Shown here: piece after piece, positions 44,305 through 56,368 of the stretch | Layout of the letters: each line of letters starts with the position of its first letter | Numbering within the stretch: position 1 is the first letter of the stretch | Source: Bos javanicus | Lineage: Eukaryota; Chordata; Mammalia; Artiodactyla; Bovidae | Assembly: GCF_032452875.1 (NCBI RefSeq) | Contig: NC_083875.1 | Span: 80,188,178-80,252,177, forward strand | Length of the DNA stretch: 64,000 nt | Reading direction: 5' to 3' | Program-made: the position numbers and the translations under genes | The notes under the pieces: model-generated | The model's database searches: none | Told to the model about the DNA's origin: nothing | Seen by the model: only the letters and a program-made list of their open reading frames with translations

Positions 44305-44433
44305 TAAGGTGTTTGTTTGCTTGTTTTTTCTTTTTTTGGCCATGCCGCATGACTTGTGGGATCTTAGTTCTCTGATCAGGGATTGAACCGAGGCCCAGGC
44401 AGTGAAAGCACTGAGTCACCAAAAAAATTCCTG
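44305..44433 (-). mobile_element. CHR-type cetartiodactyl SINE
   Basis: Antisense order tttttttggccatgccgca, gtgggatcttagttctctgatc, gggattgaaccgaggccc, actgagtcacc. This matches the tRNA-derived CHR SINE family shared by ruminants, whales and hippos. 44,434-44,717 shows nothing recognisable. Confidence 0.75.
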
Positions 44434-44717
44434 GAAAAGTTCAGTTTTGAGGGTTGCTGAAGTGGAATAGGATTGGAGAAGGACAGAATATTAGAGGTTA
44501 AGGTTATTATAACAGAGGTGGAAGAACTGGGACAGAGCACTCAGAATGAGGGACCATATTTTGTGAGGACTCCAGGTATGTCTTGTGTCAAAGGGAAATA
44601 AAGGCAGAGGGTTGTAGAGAGTGAGGATTAAAAACAGAGTTACCATGTCTAAAGAGTCATTACTGGCGACTTGGGAGTTTCAGTTCGGTGAAGGAAATTC
44701 ATCATTCTACTCTGAGA

Positions 44718-46477
44718 TCAATGCAAAGAAATAGAGGAAAACAACAGAATGGGAAAGACTAGGGATCTCTTCAAGAAAATCAGAGATACCAAAGGAACAT
44801 TTAATGCAAAGATGAGCTCGATAAAGGACAGAAATGGTATGGACCTAACAGAAGCAGAAGATATTAAGAAGAGATGGCAAGAATACACAGAAGAACTGTA
44901 CAAAAAAGATATTCATGACCCAGATAATCACAATGGTGTGGTCACTGACCTAGAGCCAGACATCCTGGAATGTGAAGTCAAGTGGGCCTTAGAAAGCATC
45001 ACTACGAACAAAGCTAGTGGAGGTGATGGGATTCCAGTTGAGCTATTCCAAATCCTGAAAGATGATGCTGTGAATATGCTGCACTCAATATGCCAGCAAA
45101 TTTGGAAAACTCAGCAGTGGCCACAGGACTGGAAAAGGTCCGTTTTTATTGCAATCCCAAAGAAAGGCAATGCCAAAGAATGCTCAAACTACCACACAAT
45201 TGCACTCATCTCACATGCTAGTAAAGAAATGCTCAAAATTCTCCAAGCCAGGCTTCAGCAATATGTGAACCGTGAGCCTCCTGATGTTCAAGCTGGTTTT
45301 AGAAAAGGCAGAGGAACCAGAGATCAAATTGCCAACATCCGCTGGATCATGGAAAAAGCAAGAGAGTTCTAGAAAAACATCTATTTCTGCTTTATTGACT
45401 ATGCCAAAGCCTTTGACTGTGTGGACCACAATACACTGTGGAAAATTCTGAAAGAGATGGGAATACCAGACCACCTGATCTGCCTCTTGAGAAATTTGTA
45501 CGCAGGTCAACAAGCAACAGTTAGAACTGGACATGGCACAACAGACTGGTTCCAAATAGGAAAAGGAGTATGTCAAGGCTGTATATTGTCACCCTGCTTA
45601 TTTAACTTCTATGCAGAGTACATCATGAGAAACGCTTGACTGGAAGAAACACAAGCTGGAATCAAGATTGCCGGGAGAAATCTCAATAACCTTAGATATA
45701 CAGATGACACCACCCTTATGGCAGAAAGTGAAGAGGAACTCAAAAGCCTCTTGATGAAAGCGAAAGTGGAGAGTGACAAAGTTGGCTTAAAGCTCAACAT
45801 TCAGAAAACAAAGATCATGGCATCTGGTCCCATCACTTCATGGGAAATAGATGGGGAAACAGTGGAAACAGTGGCTGACTTTATGTTTTTGGGGTCCCAA
45901 ATCACTGCAGATGGTGACTTCAGCCATGAAATTAAAAGACGCTTACTCCTTGGAAGGAAAGTTACGACCAACCTAGATAGCATATTCAAAAGCAGAGACA
46001 TTACTTTGCCAACAAAGATCCGTCTAGTCAAGGCTATGGTTTTTCCTGTGGTCATGTATGGATGTGAGAGTTGGACTGTGAAGAAGGCTGAGCGCCGAAG
46101 AATTGATGCTTTTGAACTCTGGTGTTGGAGAAGACTCTTGAGAATCCCTTGGACTGCAAGGAGATCCAACCAGTCCATTCTGAAGGAGATCAGCCCTGGG
46201 ATTTCTTTGGAAGAAATGATGCTGAAGCTGAAACTCCAGTACTTTGGCCACCTCATGCGAAGAGTTGACTCATTGGAAAAGACTCTGATGCTGGGAGGGA
46301 TTGGGGGTAGGAGGAGAAGGGGACAACAGAGGATGAGATGGCTGGATGGCATCACTGACTCGATGGACGTGAGTCTGGGTGAACTCCGGGAGTTGGTGAT
46401 GGACAGGGAGGCCTGGCGTGCTGCTATTCATGGGGTTGCAAAGAGTCGGACGTGACTGAGCGACTGATCTGATCTGA
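44718..46477 (+). mobile_element. BovB LINE, 1.76-kb copy
   Basis: A 5'-truncated copy covering the linker, the full reverse transcriptase, the C-terminal region and the tail (ctgatctgatctg). It abuts an L1 fragment at 46,478. No clear target-site duplication is visible at the left edge. Confidence 0.94.
44749..46455 (+). pseudogene. BovB reverse transcriptase, single frame with two stops
   Basis: The BovB replicase C-terminal two-thirds (569 codons including the final stop) stays in one frame across 1.7 kb. Only two in-frame stops occur: TAG at 45,370-45,372, where CAG (Gln) is expected after KAREF, and TGA at 45,637-45,639, after MRNA, where Gly-Leu is expected. Motif A (FIDYAKAFD) follows the first stop at about 45,391-45,417. 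The catalytic box reads YTDD (45,697-45,708): both metal-binding aspartates are kept and the usual Ala is Thr. The C-terminus ends AIHGVAKSRT at the natural stop. The endonuclease is absent because of 5' truncation. Confidence 0.92.
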
Positions 46478-46795
46478 TGGAGAACAGTAGGCAGTTTCCT
46501 TGAAAAAGTAAAAATATAGCCCCCATGTGATCCTGTGATCCCACTCTTGGGCATATATCTGGAGAAAAACATAATTTGTAAAGATATAGATATGTGCATC
46601 CTAATGTTCGTTGCAGGACTGTTTACAATAGTCAAGACATGGATGCAACCTAAATGTCCATCATCTGGTTATTTGAATGAATGGATAAAGAAAATATGGT
46701 ATATGTATATTGGAATGGAACACAATGGACTATTACTCAATCATAAGAAAGAATGAAATAATTCCATCTGCAATGACATGGGTGTTTGTCTTTGA
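46478..46795 (+). mobile_element. L1 fragment (ORF2 C-terminal region)
   Basis: The plus strand encodes the L1 ORF2 segment VIPLLGIY ... GLFTIVKTW ... KCPS ... WIKKIWYM with small gaps. The match starts immediately at the BovB tail end and fades near 46,795. Confidence 0.75.
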
Positions 46796-46979
46796 ATTTT
46801 TTTCTGTTTTTGTTTGCAAGTTATGCCTTCTCTATTTTTATGTCACTATCAAAGCTACTTTCATGTATATGCTTATCAAAGTTTAAGTTAATCAGTATCC
46901 TTATTGTTCTCTGATAAAAGAGACCTCAGAATGCTTAAACTCCATTCTCCTTCCCCTTTATATACTACTGCAGTTGTAT

Positions 46980-47600
46980 TTTATCTCTAGAATGTTTTCT
47001 GCCACAAACCAGAGTATTATCATTGGTTTAGACAGAGAATTTTAAAAATTTATTTGCCTATTTACTACTACAATATCTCTGCTCACCATTTGTTTTTACA
47101 TTAAATCCTTTTGATGTTAGACATTTCTCTTGTCTGAAGTATAGTCCTTATAATGTTTCAGTTTTCTGAAAATATCTTTATTGTAACTCATTCTTGAAAA
47201 GTATTTTTCTAGCATTTTATAATGAAGATTTTCAAACATATAGCAAAGTTGAAAGAGTGTTGTAGTGAATACCCATATACCTACCTAGATTCTACCATTA
47301 TTATTTGAAAAGGATATTTACTGGATATAGAGTTCCAGTTTGCTGGTTATTTTCTTTCTTTCAGTGGCTTTTATTCTGACTTCCAGTGGCTGGATATCAA
47401 GAAGTCAGTCATCAATCCTAATGCCAATTCTCTGTAGATCTATCTACCTGCTGTGGCTGTTTTTAAAAATTCTTTTCATCTCTGACATTGTTCAGTGATG
47501 TGTCTAGTGTGTGTTTTCTTGGGTTTCACTGAACACCATGATCTGAAGACTGTTATCTGTCAGCAATTCTGAAAAATCTTATCCTTTTAAATATAATTTC
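46980..47600 (-). mobile_element. Old L1M-like remnant (ORF1/inter-ORF region)
   Basis: Antisense phrases such as gaaaatatctttattgtaac, ttactggatatagagttcc and gatgtgtctagtgtgtgttttc are typical of old L1 around ORF1. A piece at 47,210-47,310 resembles the other old LINE-like repeat at 5,845. The surrounding 46,796-46,979 and 47,601-48,319 show no gene. Confidence 0.5.
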
Positions 47601-48319
47601 TTCTTTATTCTCACTAGTAATTCCTTATGCAACTACTTTAAGCTGACTCCTCCACTTAAGATTCTTTGGACTGTCTAAAGCACTAAGAATTGGTACTGCA
47701 AACGCCACTGAGGACCACCTAGTGAGTCTCACTGCCAGGAGAGTTTTCCCTACTCTCCCTTTCCTTAGCTTCAAAGATGGGGTGGGCAGGTTTACATGCT
47801 GTCCTCTTCCTGTGTGGTGGAGTTTAGCTCTTTTTCAGTTTCACTAGGTAGGTGATACCCTGTGGGGCCTCAACTTTATGCAGGGATCTTCTGTCACACT
47901 CTTCACCTTGGCAGAACTTGGGCTTCACCACCTCTCTCTCTGCACCACTTCCTCCTAGAAGACACAAAAAGGGAAACTCAGTGGCTCAAGGAATGCACAG
48001 AAAACTTCAGGTAATGGCAGACCTGGCATTTCCCTCTTCCTCAGAATTGGTACAAGTTAAGTAACTCACACATAGAGATTCTGGGTGGACCTGGCTGGAT
48101 AAAATAGGCAAAAGCATCATGACTCATTCCAGTGCGTGATGACCAGAAAATGAAATCCAAGGAAAGCTTCTTTCAATCAAATGCAGGACCATCTGTGGAC
48201 ATAGATTCTCGGATTTAACTCTCTATTACTTGACCTCATCAACGGTGATGAGGAAAACATAGCTTTTAGAAATGATCACTAATGCAGAGATTACAAATAA
48301 TCATTCATACAGCAAAATA

Positions 48320-48533
48320 GGGGCTTCCCAGGTGGTAAAGAATCAGCTTGCCATTGCAAGAAATGTAAGAAATGTGGCTTTGATCCCTGGGTCGGGAAGA
48401 TCCCCTGGAGGAGAGCACAGCAACCCACTACAATATTCTTGCCTGGAAAATCCCATGGACAGAGGAGCCCGGCAGGCTACAGTCCATAGGATAGCAAACA
48501 GTCAGACACAACTGAAGTGACTTAACATGCATG
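48320..48533 (+). mobile_element. Bov-tA SINE
   Basis: A shortened tRNA-like head (ggggcttcccaggtgg), then the BovA body and an acttaacatgca tail. Flanks acagcaaaataggggc and acagagaaatggggc may be a degraded duplication. Confidence 0.9.
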
Positions 48534-49185
48534 TACAGAGAAATGGGGCTCCATAAATGCCAGGTTAATTTGAAATGTTCATTTCTATTCAAGGTAAGCT
48601 TTCTAAGCATATGGAAACTTCTTTTTTTCATATCAAGTTGTTTTTTGGGGAACCAGATGTAATCTCAGGACTTTTTTTCATTCTGATTGTTACAACTGTG
48701 TTTATACTAGCTAAAACTATTCATGTTATTTACAGCAGAGGTTATTTGTGTCATTTTGTCAATCATCATCAATACTTGATAGTTTCTGTAAATATTTCAG
48801 GATGTAAATTAAATATCCCTTGCCGCTTGACTACCTTTCTTTTGGTAGCTTATGCCAACTATGTTTTGACCATATCTAAAAAACTTATGCTGTAATTTGT
48901 TCTTTTGGAATATATTAGGTATACTTTGGCAGTTAATGAAAAGAGATATGCTTCATGAAGATTTAAGTATTTACATTCTTATATCATCTTAATATATGAT
49001 TCAATGGAAACACACACACATGTACAAAGAAGAACTGTAAATGGATCTATGCTTTTCACATTAGGAGAATAAAGCAAATGATGAAAGTGTCCTACAGCGC
49101 TGTGTTGCTATTTATACTTCCTAAACCATGTAACTGTAGTGGATCTTAGCTACATTTCTCATGTAACAAGTTGGTAATTATGAAA
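48534..49185. other. No gene seen
   Basis: AT-rich and unassigned. A 106-codon frame at 48,575-48,895 is hydrophobic but has no recognisable family. Confidence 0.45.
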
Positions 49186-49797
49186 ACAATGGAAACAGTG
49201 ACAGACTTTAATTTTTTGGGCTCTAACACACTGCAGATGGTGACTGCAGCCATAAAATTAAAAGACACTTGCTCTTTGGTAGAAAAGCTATAACAAATCT
49301 AGATAGTATATTAAAAAGCAGAGATATTTCTTTGCCAGCAAAGGTCCATATAGTCAAAGCTATGATTTTTCCAGTCGTCGTGTATGGATGTGAAATGTGG
49401 ACCATAAAGAAGGCTGAGAGCCAAAGAATTGATGCTTTCAAACTGTGGTGTTTTCCCAAGATTCCCTTGGACTGCAAGGAGATCCAACCAGTCCATCCTA
49501 AAGGAGATCAGTCCTGGGTGTTCATTGGAAGGACTGATGTTGAAGCTCTAATACTTTGGACACCTGATGCAAAGAGCTGACTCATTGGAAAAGTCCCTGA
49601 TGCTGGGAAAGGTTGAAGGCAGGAGGAGAGGGGGACAACAGAGGATGAGATGGTTGAATAGCATCACTGACTCCATGGACATGAGTTTGAGCAAGCTCCG
49701 GGAGAGGTGAAGGACAGGGAAGCCTGGCATGTTGCAGTCCATGTGGTCGCAAAGAGTTGGACATGACTGAGCGACTGAACAACAACAACAACAACAA
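49186..49797 (+). mobile_element. BovB LINE, diverged 3' copy with (CAA)n tail
   Basis: A 5'-truncated, diverged copy from the 3' half of the coding region to the tail, ending in (CAA)n at about 49,780-49,797. Short aattat words at both edges might be the duplication. Frames are broken. Confidence 0.9.
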
Positions 49798-50476
49798 TTA
49801 TTTTTATAACCATTATTGTTTGGCTACAAACACAGTTTGGCAGTAATATCTTATTTTTTTAAATGGTTTGTATATTTAACATTAGATAATTCTTACTGTC
49901 TTTTACTTTTCATCTTGTGGGGTATCATCCTTGTAAACATGTTCAATAAAAGTGAGAAGCAAATATGTGAACAAACATATGAAACTCATTGAACAAAGTG
50001 AAGCTCTTAAAACATTAACAAATCTCTTAACGATATCTGATTTATTATCAGAGAACCATTTAGATATTGGGCAATATGACTGAATAAGTAATTTGAGCAC
50101 TATGTATTCTTTTAGATATAATTTCTCGCATGTGAGCCATGTGTTTTCAAATTTTACTTTTAAATAAATGTTTCTGCTCACTGGAATTTAAGCTCCATGA
50201 GGACAGGGACATTGTTTTGTGCACCATTAATTTCTAGTTGAGGACATAATTGTCACCAACATCTTTTTCAATGAACAAGCTAATACATAATTAAAACTAA
50301 TTGATAGTGGAAAATATTTTTGTAAACAGAAGAAATAAAATGTGGTCTTAATTTCAGTCAGTATTTCTTCAAGACTATTAATATTTATTTAACATGTTTT
50401 GTGACTACTGGGTTAGGTGCATACAAATTTAAAGCAAGTGTATTTTCTTGGTGTATTGTTCTTTTTATCATTACAT
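49798..50476 (+). other. No gene; L2 3' trace at about 50,175-50,290
   Basis: ctggaatttaagctccatgaggacagggac is the characteristic L2 3' box. The rest is unassigned AT-rich sequence. Confidence 0.5.
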
Positions 50477-50485
50477 AAAGACTTT

Positions 50486-50615
50486 CTTTGGAGAAAGTAA
50501 TGGCAACCCACTCCCATATTCTTGCCTGGAGAGTTCCATGGATAGAGGAGCCTGGTGAGCTACAGTCCATGGGGTCGCAACAAGTCGCGACTGAGAGACT
50601 AACACTTTCACTTTC
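50486..50615 (+). mobile_element. Bov-A monomer SINE
   Basis: A single BovA unit without a tRNA head, flanked by a 9-bp duplication, aaagacttt, at 50,477-50,485 and 50,616-50,624. It is either a monomer or a 5'-truncated Bov-tA. Confidence 0.88.
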
Positions 50616-50689
50616 AAAGACTTTTCCTGTGAAATCATATCTTTTTTGATGTTAGTCTCTGTCTGATATTGTTATACTGGTTTCTTCCT

Positions 50690-50820
50690 GCCCTGGTCCC
50701 CTCTCCTTTCCACCTTCTCTCCCTCTCTCCTCCCCTTTCTTTCCCTTTACCTGTTCTTCCTTCTCTTTCCTTCTCCTCTCCTCCTCTTCTTCCTCATCCT
50801 CATCTTCCTCTTCTTTCTAA
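50690..50820 (+). repeat. Polypyrimidine tract (TCC/TTCC-rich)
   Basis: About 130 bases almost entirely C and T. The 66-codon frame across it is a composition artefact rich in Pro, Ser and Leu. Confidence 0.9.
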
Positions 50821-51072
50821 GTATTTGCCTAGTGTATCTTCTTTCATCCTCTTATTAATTTATTCTTGACATTTTTGAGCCATTGTAGATATGTTTATAT
50901 AAAGCACATAGCTGGTTTTGCTGGTCTGTTCTTTAAAATCTTGCCTGGGAATCTTCTCCCTTATAGGGTTATTTGTTTCATTACACAGTTGCTTTGATTA
51001 CTAGAACATTGTGCTTATGTGTCTATATCTCATGGCTTTTATTTTTGCTTTCACTTTCTGCTTTCCTAACTT

Positions 51073-51282
51073 GGGGCTCTCCTGGTGGCTCAGAGGGTAA
51101 AGAGTCTGCCTGCAATGTGGGGGACTAGGTTTGATCTCTCGATTGGGAAGATTCTCAGGAGAAGGAAATGGCAACCCACTTCAGTATTCTTGCCTGGAGT
51201 ATTCCCATGGACAGAGAAGCCTGGTGGGCTATAGCCCATAGGGTCACAAAGAGTTGGACATGACTGACCAACTTCACTTTCT
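51073..51282 (+). mobile_element. Bov-tA SINE
   Basis: A complete plus-strand copy. A perfect 11-bp target-site duplication, tttcctaactt, is at 51,062-51,072 and 51,283-51,293. Confidence 0.96.
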
Positions 51283-51540
51283 TTTCCTAACTTATCTTGG
51301 AAAGACTGAGTTTTCTGTATTCCTATCCCCCATTCCAACTACCAATTTGGAAGTTCTATATTTTATTTCTGACCTTTAAAGAGTCGATCTTAAAACATCT
51401 TAACATCAACACATGACTTAATATGATTTAATATTAATTAGTAGCTTTATGCTCATACCCTTAGATACATATTAGCTTTCTCCTCTCATTCCAACTTTCA
51501 TGGTTATTTTATTATTTTTTAAATAATATTTTTATTTATT

Positions 51541-51737
51541 GTTGTTTAGTAACTAAGTCCTGTGCAACTCTTTTGCGACCCCATGGACTGTAGCCCACCA
51601 GGTTCCTCCGTCCTTGGGATTTCCCAGGCAAGAATAGTGGAGTGGGTTGCTATTTCCTTCTCCAGGGGATCTTCCCGACCCAGGGATGGAACTTGAGTCT
51701 CCTGCACTGCAGATATATTCTTTGCACTGAGCCACCC
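51541..51737 (-). mobile_element. Bov-tA SINE
   Basis: A minus-strand copy with the head end (actgagccaccct) at about 51,726-51,737. The tRNA-like part is somewhat diverged. Confidence 0.92.
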
Positions 51738-52005
51738 TTATTAGTCAATGTTTGTTTAGATTTACAAATAACTGCTCATCAATGCTTCACTTTTCTTCTC
51801 CTTAAAGCACATGTCTTTTAGTTGAATCATAAGACGTTGACATTTTTGTGCATCAAAAATGGCTGAATATCAGACATTTCATGTGGTTCAATCTAATAGT
51901 CATTTCTCGGAAAAACTGGGCAGTAAACTTTTTCAATTTAAAAATCTAAAAATGTTTTCATTTCACCATCACGTCTATATAGTTTAGCTCTGTGTATCCT
52001 CTGCT

Positions 52006-52218
52006 GCTGCTGCTGCTTAGTCGCTTCAGTTGTGTTCGACTCTGTATGACCCTATGGGCTATAGCCCGCCAGGCTCCTCTGTCCATAGGGATTCTCCGGG
52101 CAAGAAAACTGGAGTGGGTAGCCATGCCCTCCTCCAGGGGATCTTCCCACCCAGGGATTGAACCTGCATCTCCTGCACTGCAGGCAGATTCTTTACCACT
52201 GAGCCACCAGGGAAGCCA
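52006..52218 (-). mobile_element. Bov-tA SINE with (CTG)n end
   Basis: A minus-strand copy. A perfect 15-bp target-site duplication, tgtgtatcctctgct, is at 51,991-52,005 and 52,219-52,233, the longest in the window. Confidence 0.96.
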
Positions 52219-52465
52219 TGTGTATCCTCTGCTTGGGTTATTTTCCCTCATTGCTTCAAGATGTCTCATTGCCTTCTGGAATCATGATTGCTAATAAGAA
52301 GTCTACTGTCATTCTAATCACCATTTATTTATAGATAACTTGTCTTTACTTTCTTATTCCTTTATAATTGAAATTTGGAAAGTTTTCTATAACATATCTG
52401 GGTGTGGATATTTTTGTTTTTAACTTCAAAGAGTTTGCCCTTCTTTTCTAGATGTTGTAAGTCAC

Positions 52466-52498
52466 ATATATATATATATATATATAATTTTTTTTTTT
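52466..52498 (+). repeat. (TA)n then T-run
   Basis: About ten TA units followed by an eleven-base T-run. Confidence 0.9.
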
Positions 52499-52760
52499 AA
52501 GTTGGTCTGTTCATTTTCTGTTTCTAAGCTTTTCCTTATGGTTTTTGTTCCTTCATTATCTCCTTTAAGTATCTTATTATACTTCCTTGTAGTCCCTTTC
52601 ATACTGTATATAATCTATATTTTGGGAGTGCTTAATTTTCCTATTGACTGCATTTTCTTAATCTCTTCTATTGTGTCTTGATTTCTCACTGAACTTATAA
52701 ATGATTTTCAGCTATGGTAATTTCCCCACCTCCATTCCACCCCCACTTTCCTGGAATTTT

Positions 52761-54116
52761 CTTAAATCCTTATTTTTAAGGTATTCCCAAAGAATGATTT
52801 CACATTTTTTAGGATGCGAAAAGTGCTTTTTATAGCAACAATTTTTATGTTCATATCAATTGCATGGTTTGTGGTGTCTTAATCATGTGGGTGTTACACA
52901 CTTAAACCCTACGTCTGTGTTAATGGGTACCTTGCATTTTGATTTCTCACAGTTGATTTGTTTTTCACTCAAGGCCCTGGAAAGGTGGCAATCTTTTGAA
53001 CTGCTTTTACGGTTAGGTGGAAGGAGTTACTTTAGTCTCTTCATGGAGGAGGTAGTTCTTCAAGGCTCCATGCCTTACCTGGGAAGTCCAACTACAGGTC
53101 TCGCCCCGTGAAGACATTCTATCTCTGGTCCCTGTAGAAACATTCATTAATCCTGAGCCTCTATTGTCTGTGATTGAAGTTGAAGCTGCTGTTGGGTCCT
53201 CTCTCTCCTCTGGCCTTGGTTTCTCTGTTTATTTGGCACAATGGGGATTTTCTGTTTTTTTCTAGAGTGGTTATGTCTTATTTTTTTTGTTTTTGCTACA
53301 TTTTATTCATTTGGTTATGGTCCATTTCTTGGTTTATGCTTACGTTTCTTTGTTGCCTTTTAATTTTGACCTTTTTTTGTTGCTTCTAACTGAAACTCTA
53401 ACATTCTTTGTGTGATATATTTTAAAATAAGCTGTATTATCTTACAAATTTGGTATAAATTTAATTCACAATACTTGTAGAACAACTTCTCTTTTATACA
53501 GATGCCTTTTGTCTTGTATTTAGATTAAGTGAAAGTATTCTTACAGTTGTGAAAATCCAGTTTGTTGAAAATTGCCCACCAAGAGATGGAGAACTTTCTC
53601 TAAGAAAGTAGACACACATTATTAAATGATAAATTTTCTTCTCTCATTCTTATTAGTTTAGAATGCTGAAATTAAGAATTTTGAGGATATCCGTGTCCAA
53701 AGGTTAATGTAGGATTTTTAAAGCAAGACATTCTAGAATAATCAACCATTTTTCATTCCTTTTTACCTTTTATTCTCCTCTTATATATTTCAAACAACAA
53801 AAAGTAAATCAACCTCTCATCTTGTAAGATTATTAGGTATTAAAAGTGCTATTTTCTTGGATAAATATTTGTTATAATTATATATTATTTTTCAGTGGAG
53901 ATAGCTCATTTTTAAAAGAAATGATAAATTTGGGTTAATTAATCCTACTGTTTGTACTAAGTATATTTTATTTATCGAGTCTTTTGAGAATTGACAATTT
54001 GTTCCATTTTTAAAAATTTGTTCTATTTTTATGAAAATAGAACATCTTTATATAAATTAGAAGAAATAGTTAAGTAGAGTAACTTTTATAGCATAGCAGA
54101 ACATTTAGTGTAGATG
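52761..54116. other. No gene seen
   Basis: AT-rich and unassigned. The frames at 52,860-53,111 and 53,174-53,389 have no supporting features. Confidence 0.5.
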
Positions 54117-54117
54117 C

Positions 54118-54160
54118 ACAGACAGACAGACAGACAGATAGACACACACACACACACACA
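54118..54160 (+). repeat. (GACA)n-(CA)n microsatellite
   Basis: A compound microsatellite: about five cagacaga-type units followed by about nine CA units, then a gccat triplication. Confidence 0.92.
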
Positions 54161-55495
54161 GCCATGCCATGCCATTGACGTCATTTTCATTTACTTTTTG
54201 TTTTTTCTGGCAACAGTGGAACATGCCCTGACAATCCACCTTCCATTATAAATATTTTAAAAACTAGGCAGGAGAGAGTCATCCCTTAACCACAGTCATA
54301 TAATGTAATGAAGGATACACACAGCTGCAGCAACACTCTGTAATTACTTAATTTGTTTTTGACAGCCCCCATTTGCAGAGGTGAGGAAAGTATGAACCAC
54401 ACATGAGTAAGGATTTTACGTATACCCGAGTTTGTTTGTCAGCTGTGAATATTCACACATTTTCTTGGAAAATGACACAAATCATGGGGCAGGAAATCAA
54501 AACCAACGTCACCCTTTTCCCAGCAGAGAAAGAGCTCAAGATAATGTTTGCTGTCAATGAAAATTTGAAGCAAAAACTCAAGCCAGCATCTCCTCACCAA
54601 GAAGAAGTAAATTAGCCAGCACTTTCCAGCTTGTGGCATTAGAGTGGGAGTGTGAGTTAAGAATATAGGTCTTGCTCATCAGATGGAAGAGCTTATTTTA
54701 ATGACTAAATGGAGCCTAGAACAGGCCACCATATTTATCCCAAGTAACTTTCATAATAGTTATGTGTTGAGTGGTGTAATGGCTCTTTCTGTGGTTTTTG
54801 TAACTCAACCATGGGCATTCAGAGTGATCCCCATTATGCACTTCTTAGGTAACCAGTGTTGACCTACATAGGATGGAGGTTGATGTGGCTGTGGGATGCT
54901 TCCTGGATCCTCTGGGACATGTCCTGAGTTGTCTGGAACTGAACACTTTACAGGGACTGGTCTTGAAGTGGAATTAGGGCAAGATGAAACCCAATAATCA
55001 GAGATAAGTGACTGAGATCTGATCTCTTTTGAGGAGTATGAGAAGTCCTACCTACCCCAGCTGGGAGTTGGAGTGGTGATCCAAAACAACAAAGTCAAAC
55101 AGTTCTGTAAAGGAATGATGGAAACCTTACAAAGTGGGGGAGCACAGAACAATGAAATAATTTGAGTTATCTCAGAGTTATCAGTAGTCATAACTATGCT
55201 TTTCAACGCAGTAATTGGGCCTGATTAAGAAGATGTCTGTCACCTTATGAAGATGGGATAATTAACATCTTACATAAATCAGAGTAAGGAACTGTAATAA
55301 AGGGTATATTATTAACATCATATTGAGAAACTAGGCAGAGCTCTGGACTTATTTACCTGATAGAAATCTGACCAAGTGGAGTTAAAAATCTGTCTGTGCT
55401 TTCCTTGTCTCCAATTTTCTTGGTTCTTTTTGGTAATAGGATTCCAATACATGAAACCATATGCAAATATCATAAGCAGTAATTGAAGGCAGAGT
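54161..55495. other. No gene seen
   Basis: Apparently unique DNA. The frame at 54,403-54,615 (70 codons) has ordinary composition but no recognisable family. Confidence 0.5.
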
Positions 55496-55507
55496 TACAT
55501 GTGATCT

Positions 55508-55719
55508 GAGCTTCCCAGGTGGCGAGTGGTAGAGAATCTGCTGGCCCGTGCAGGAGATGCAAGAGACGAGGGTTTGATCCCTGAGTCGGGAAGATCCCCT
55601 GGAGGAGGAAATGGCAACTCACTCTAGTATTCTTGTCAGAAAAATATCATGGACGGGGAGGCTGGTGGGCTATAGTCCATGGGGTTGCAAAGAGTCGGAC
55701 ATGATTGAGTGACAGCAAG
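55508..55719 (+). mobile_element. Bov-tA SINE
   Basis: A plus-strand copy with a small head insertion. A perfect 12-bp target-site duplication, tacatgtgatct, is at 55,496-55,507 and 55,720-55,731. Confidence 0.96.
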
Positions 55720-55731
55720 TACATGTGATCT

Positions 55732-56355
55732 AGTTAGCTCACCATGAAGAAAGTTCTTGGGATGAGTTTTGGGAAGATTTGTTCCCTGAAGAAGGAGGTC
55801 ATGAGGGGAGGAATTTGAGTTGTAAAAAGAGTCAACTTGAAGTTGTAGAGAGCTCCTAGAGATGCTTATCTGTAATTGCTCTTCTGCCTTTGATCAAAAT
55901 CATGAAGTTACATATTCACATTATCTTGTATATTCTACTCAACAGGCAAGGATTAAGCCAGGGAAGAAGCACGTATTTCCTCTCAGGTGTTCTGAGTACT
56001 TTGGCCCAAGGTCATTGTCATCAGACAGCCTGTGACTAAGGTTGCTTTTTCTGCCCTTCCCAGCACCCCATAGCCTCAGGCTTCCAGAGCAGACCATGGA
56101 GTCAGAATTGTGCTTGATCCTGCCTAAAGACAAAGGAGGTGTTTAACAGTAGGGTACTGAAGGTTGTGGGCATCTTTGTCCTTATATCATTTTATTCCAG
56201 TTCTCAAGGTCAGTCTCCCAAAGAGCACCCTTTTAAGCTATGGTACTTAAGGGAGTACTCACCTTTCTCTACAATCCTCCCCAAATGTTATTTAATGTTT
56301 TCACTAGTGGACACATTTATACATACTTACTTGAACTTTGGAGAGTGATTTTACT
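55732..56355. other. No gene seen
   Basis: No repeat or coding sequence recognised. Confidence 0.5.
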
Positions 56356-56368
56356 TGATAAATCTCAG

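Larger units (their letters stand above)
50630..52760 (-). mobile_element. Old L1M-like remnant, host for several Bov-tA copies
   Basis: Interrupted antisense L1 sequence from the ORF2 start towards ORF1 (tgtagatatgtttatataaagcacatagctgg; ctaataagaagtctactgtcattc; cataacatatctgggtgtgg). It is old and gapped, so its edges are approximate. It contains a pyrimidine tract, three Bov-tA copies and a (TA)n run. Confidence 0.45.

Noticed and set aside
48575..48895. A 106-codon hydrophobic frame that looks like a small membrane protein
   Set aside because: The sequence is AT-rich, which favours Phe, Ile and Leu codons by composition. No motif, neighbour or conservation evidence is available.
54403..54615. 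A 70-codon frame with balanced composition
   Set aside because: No recognised domain and no gene context; too short to support without homology.
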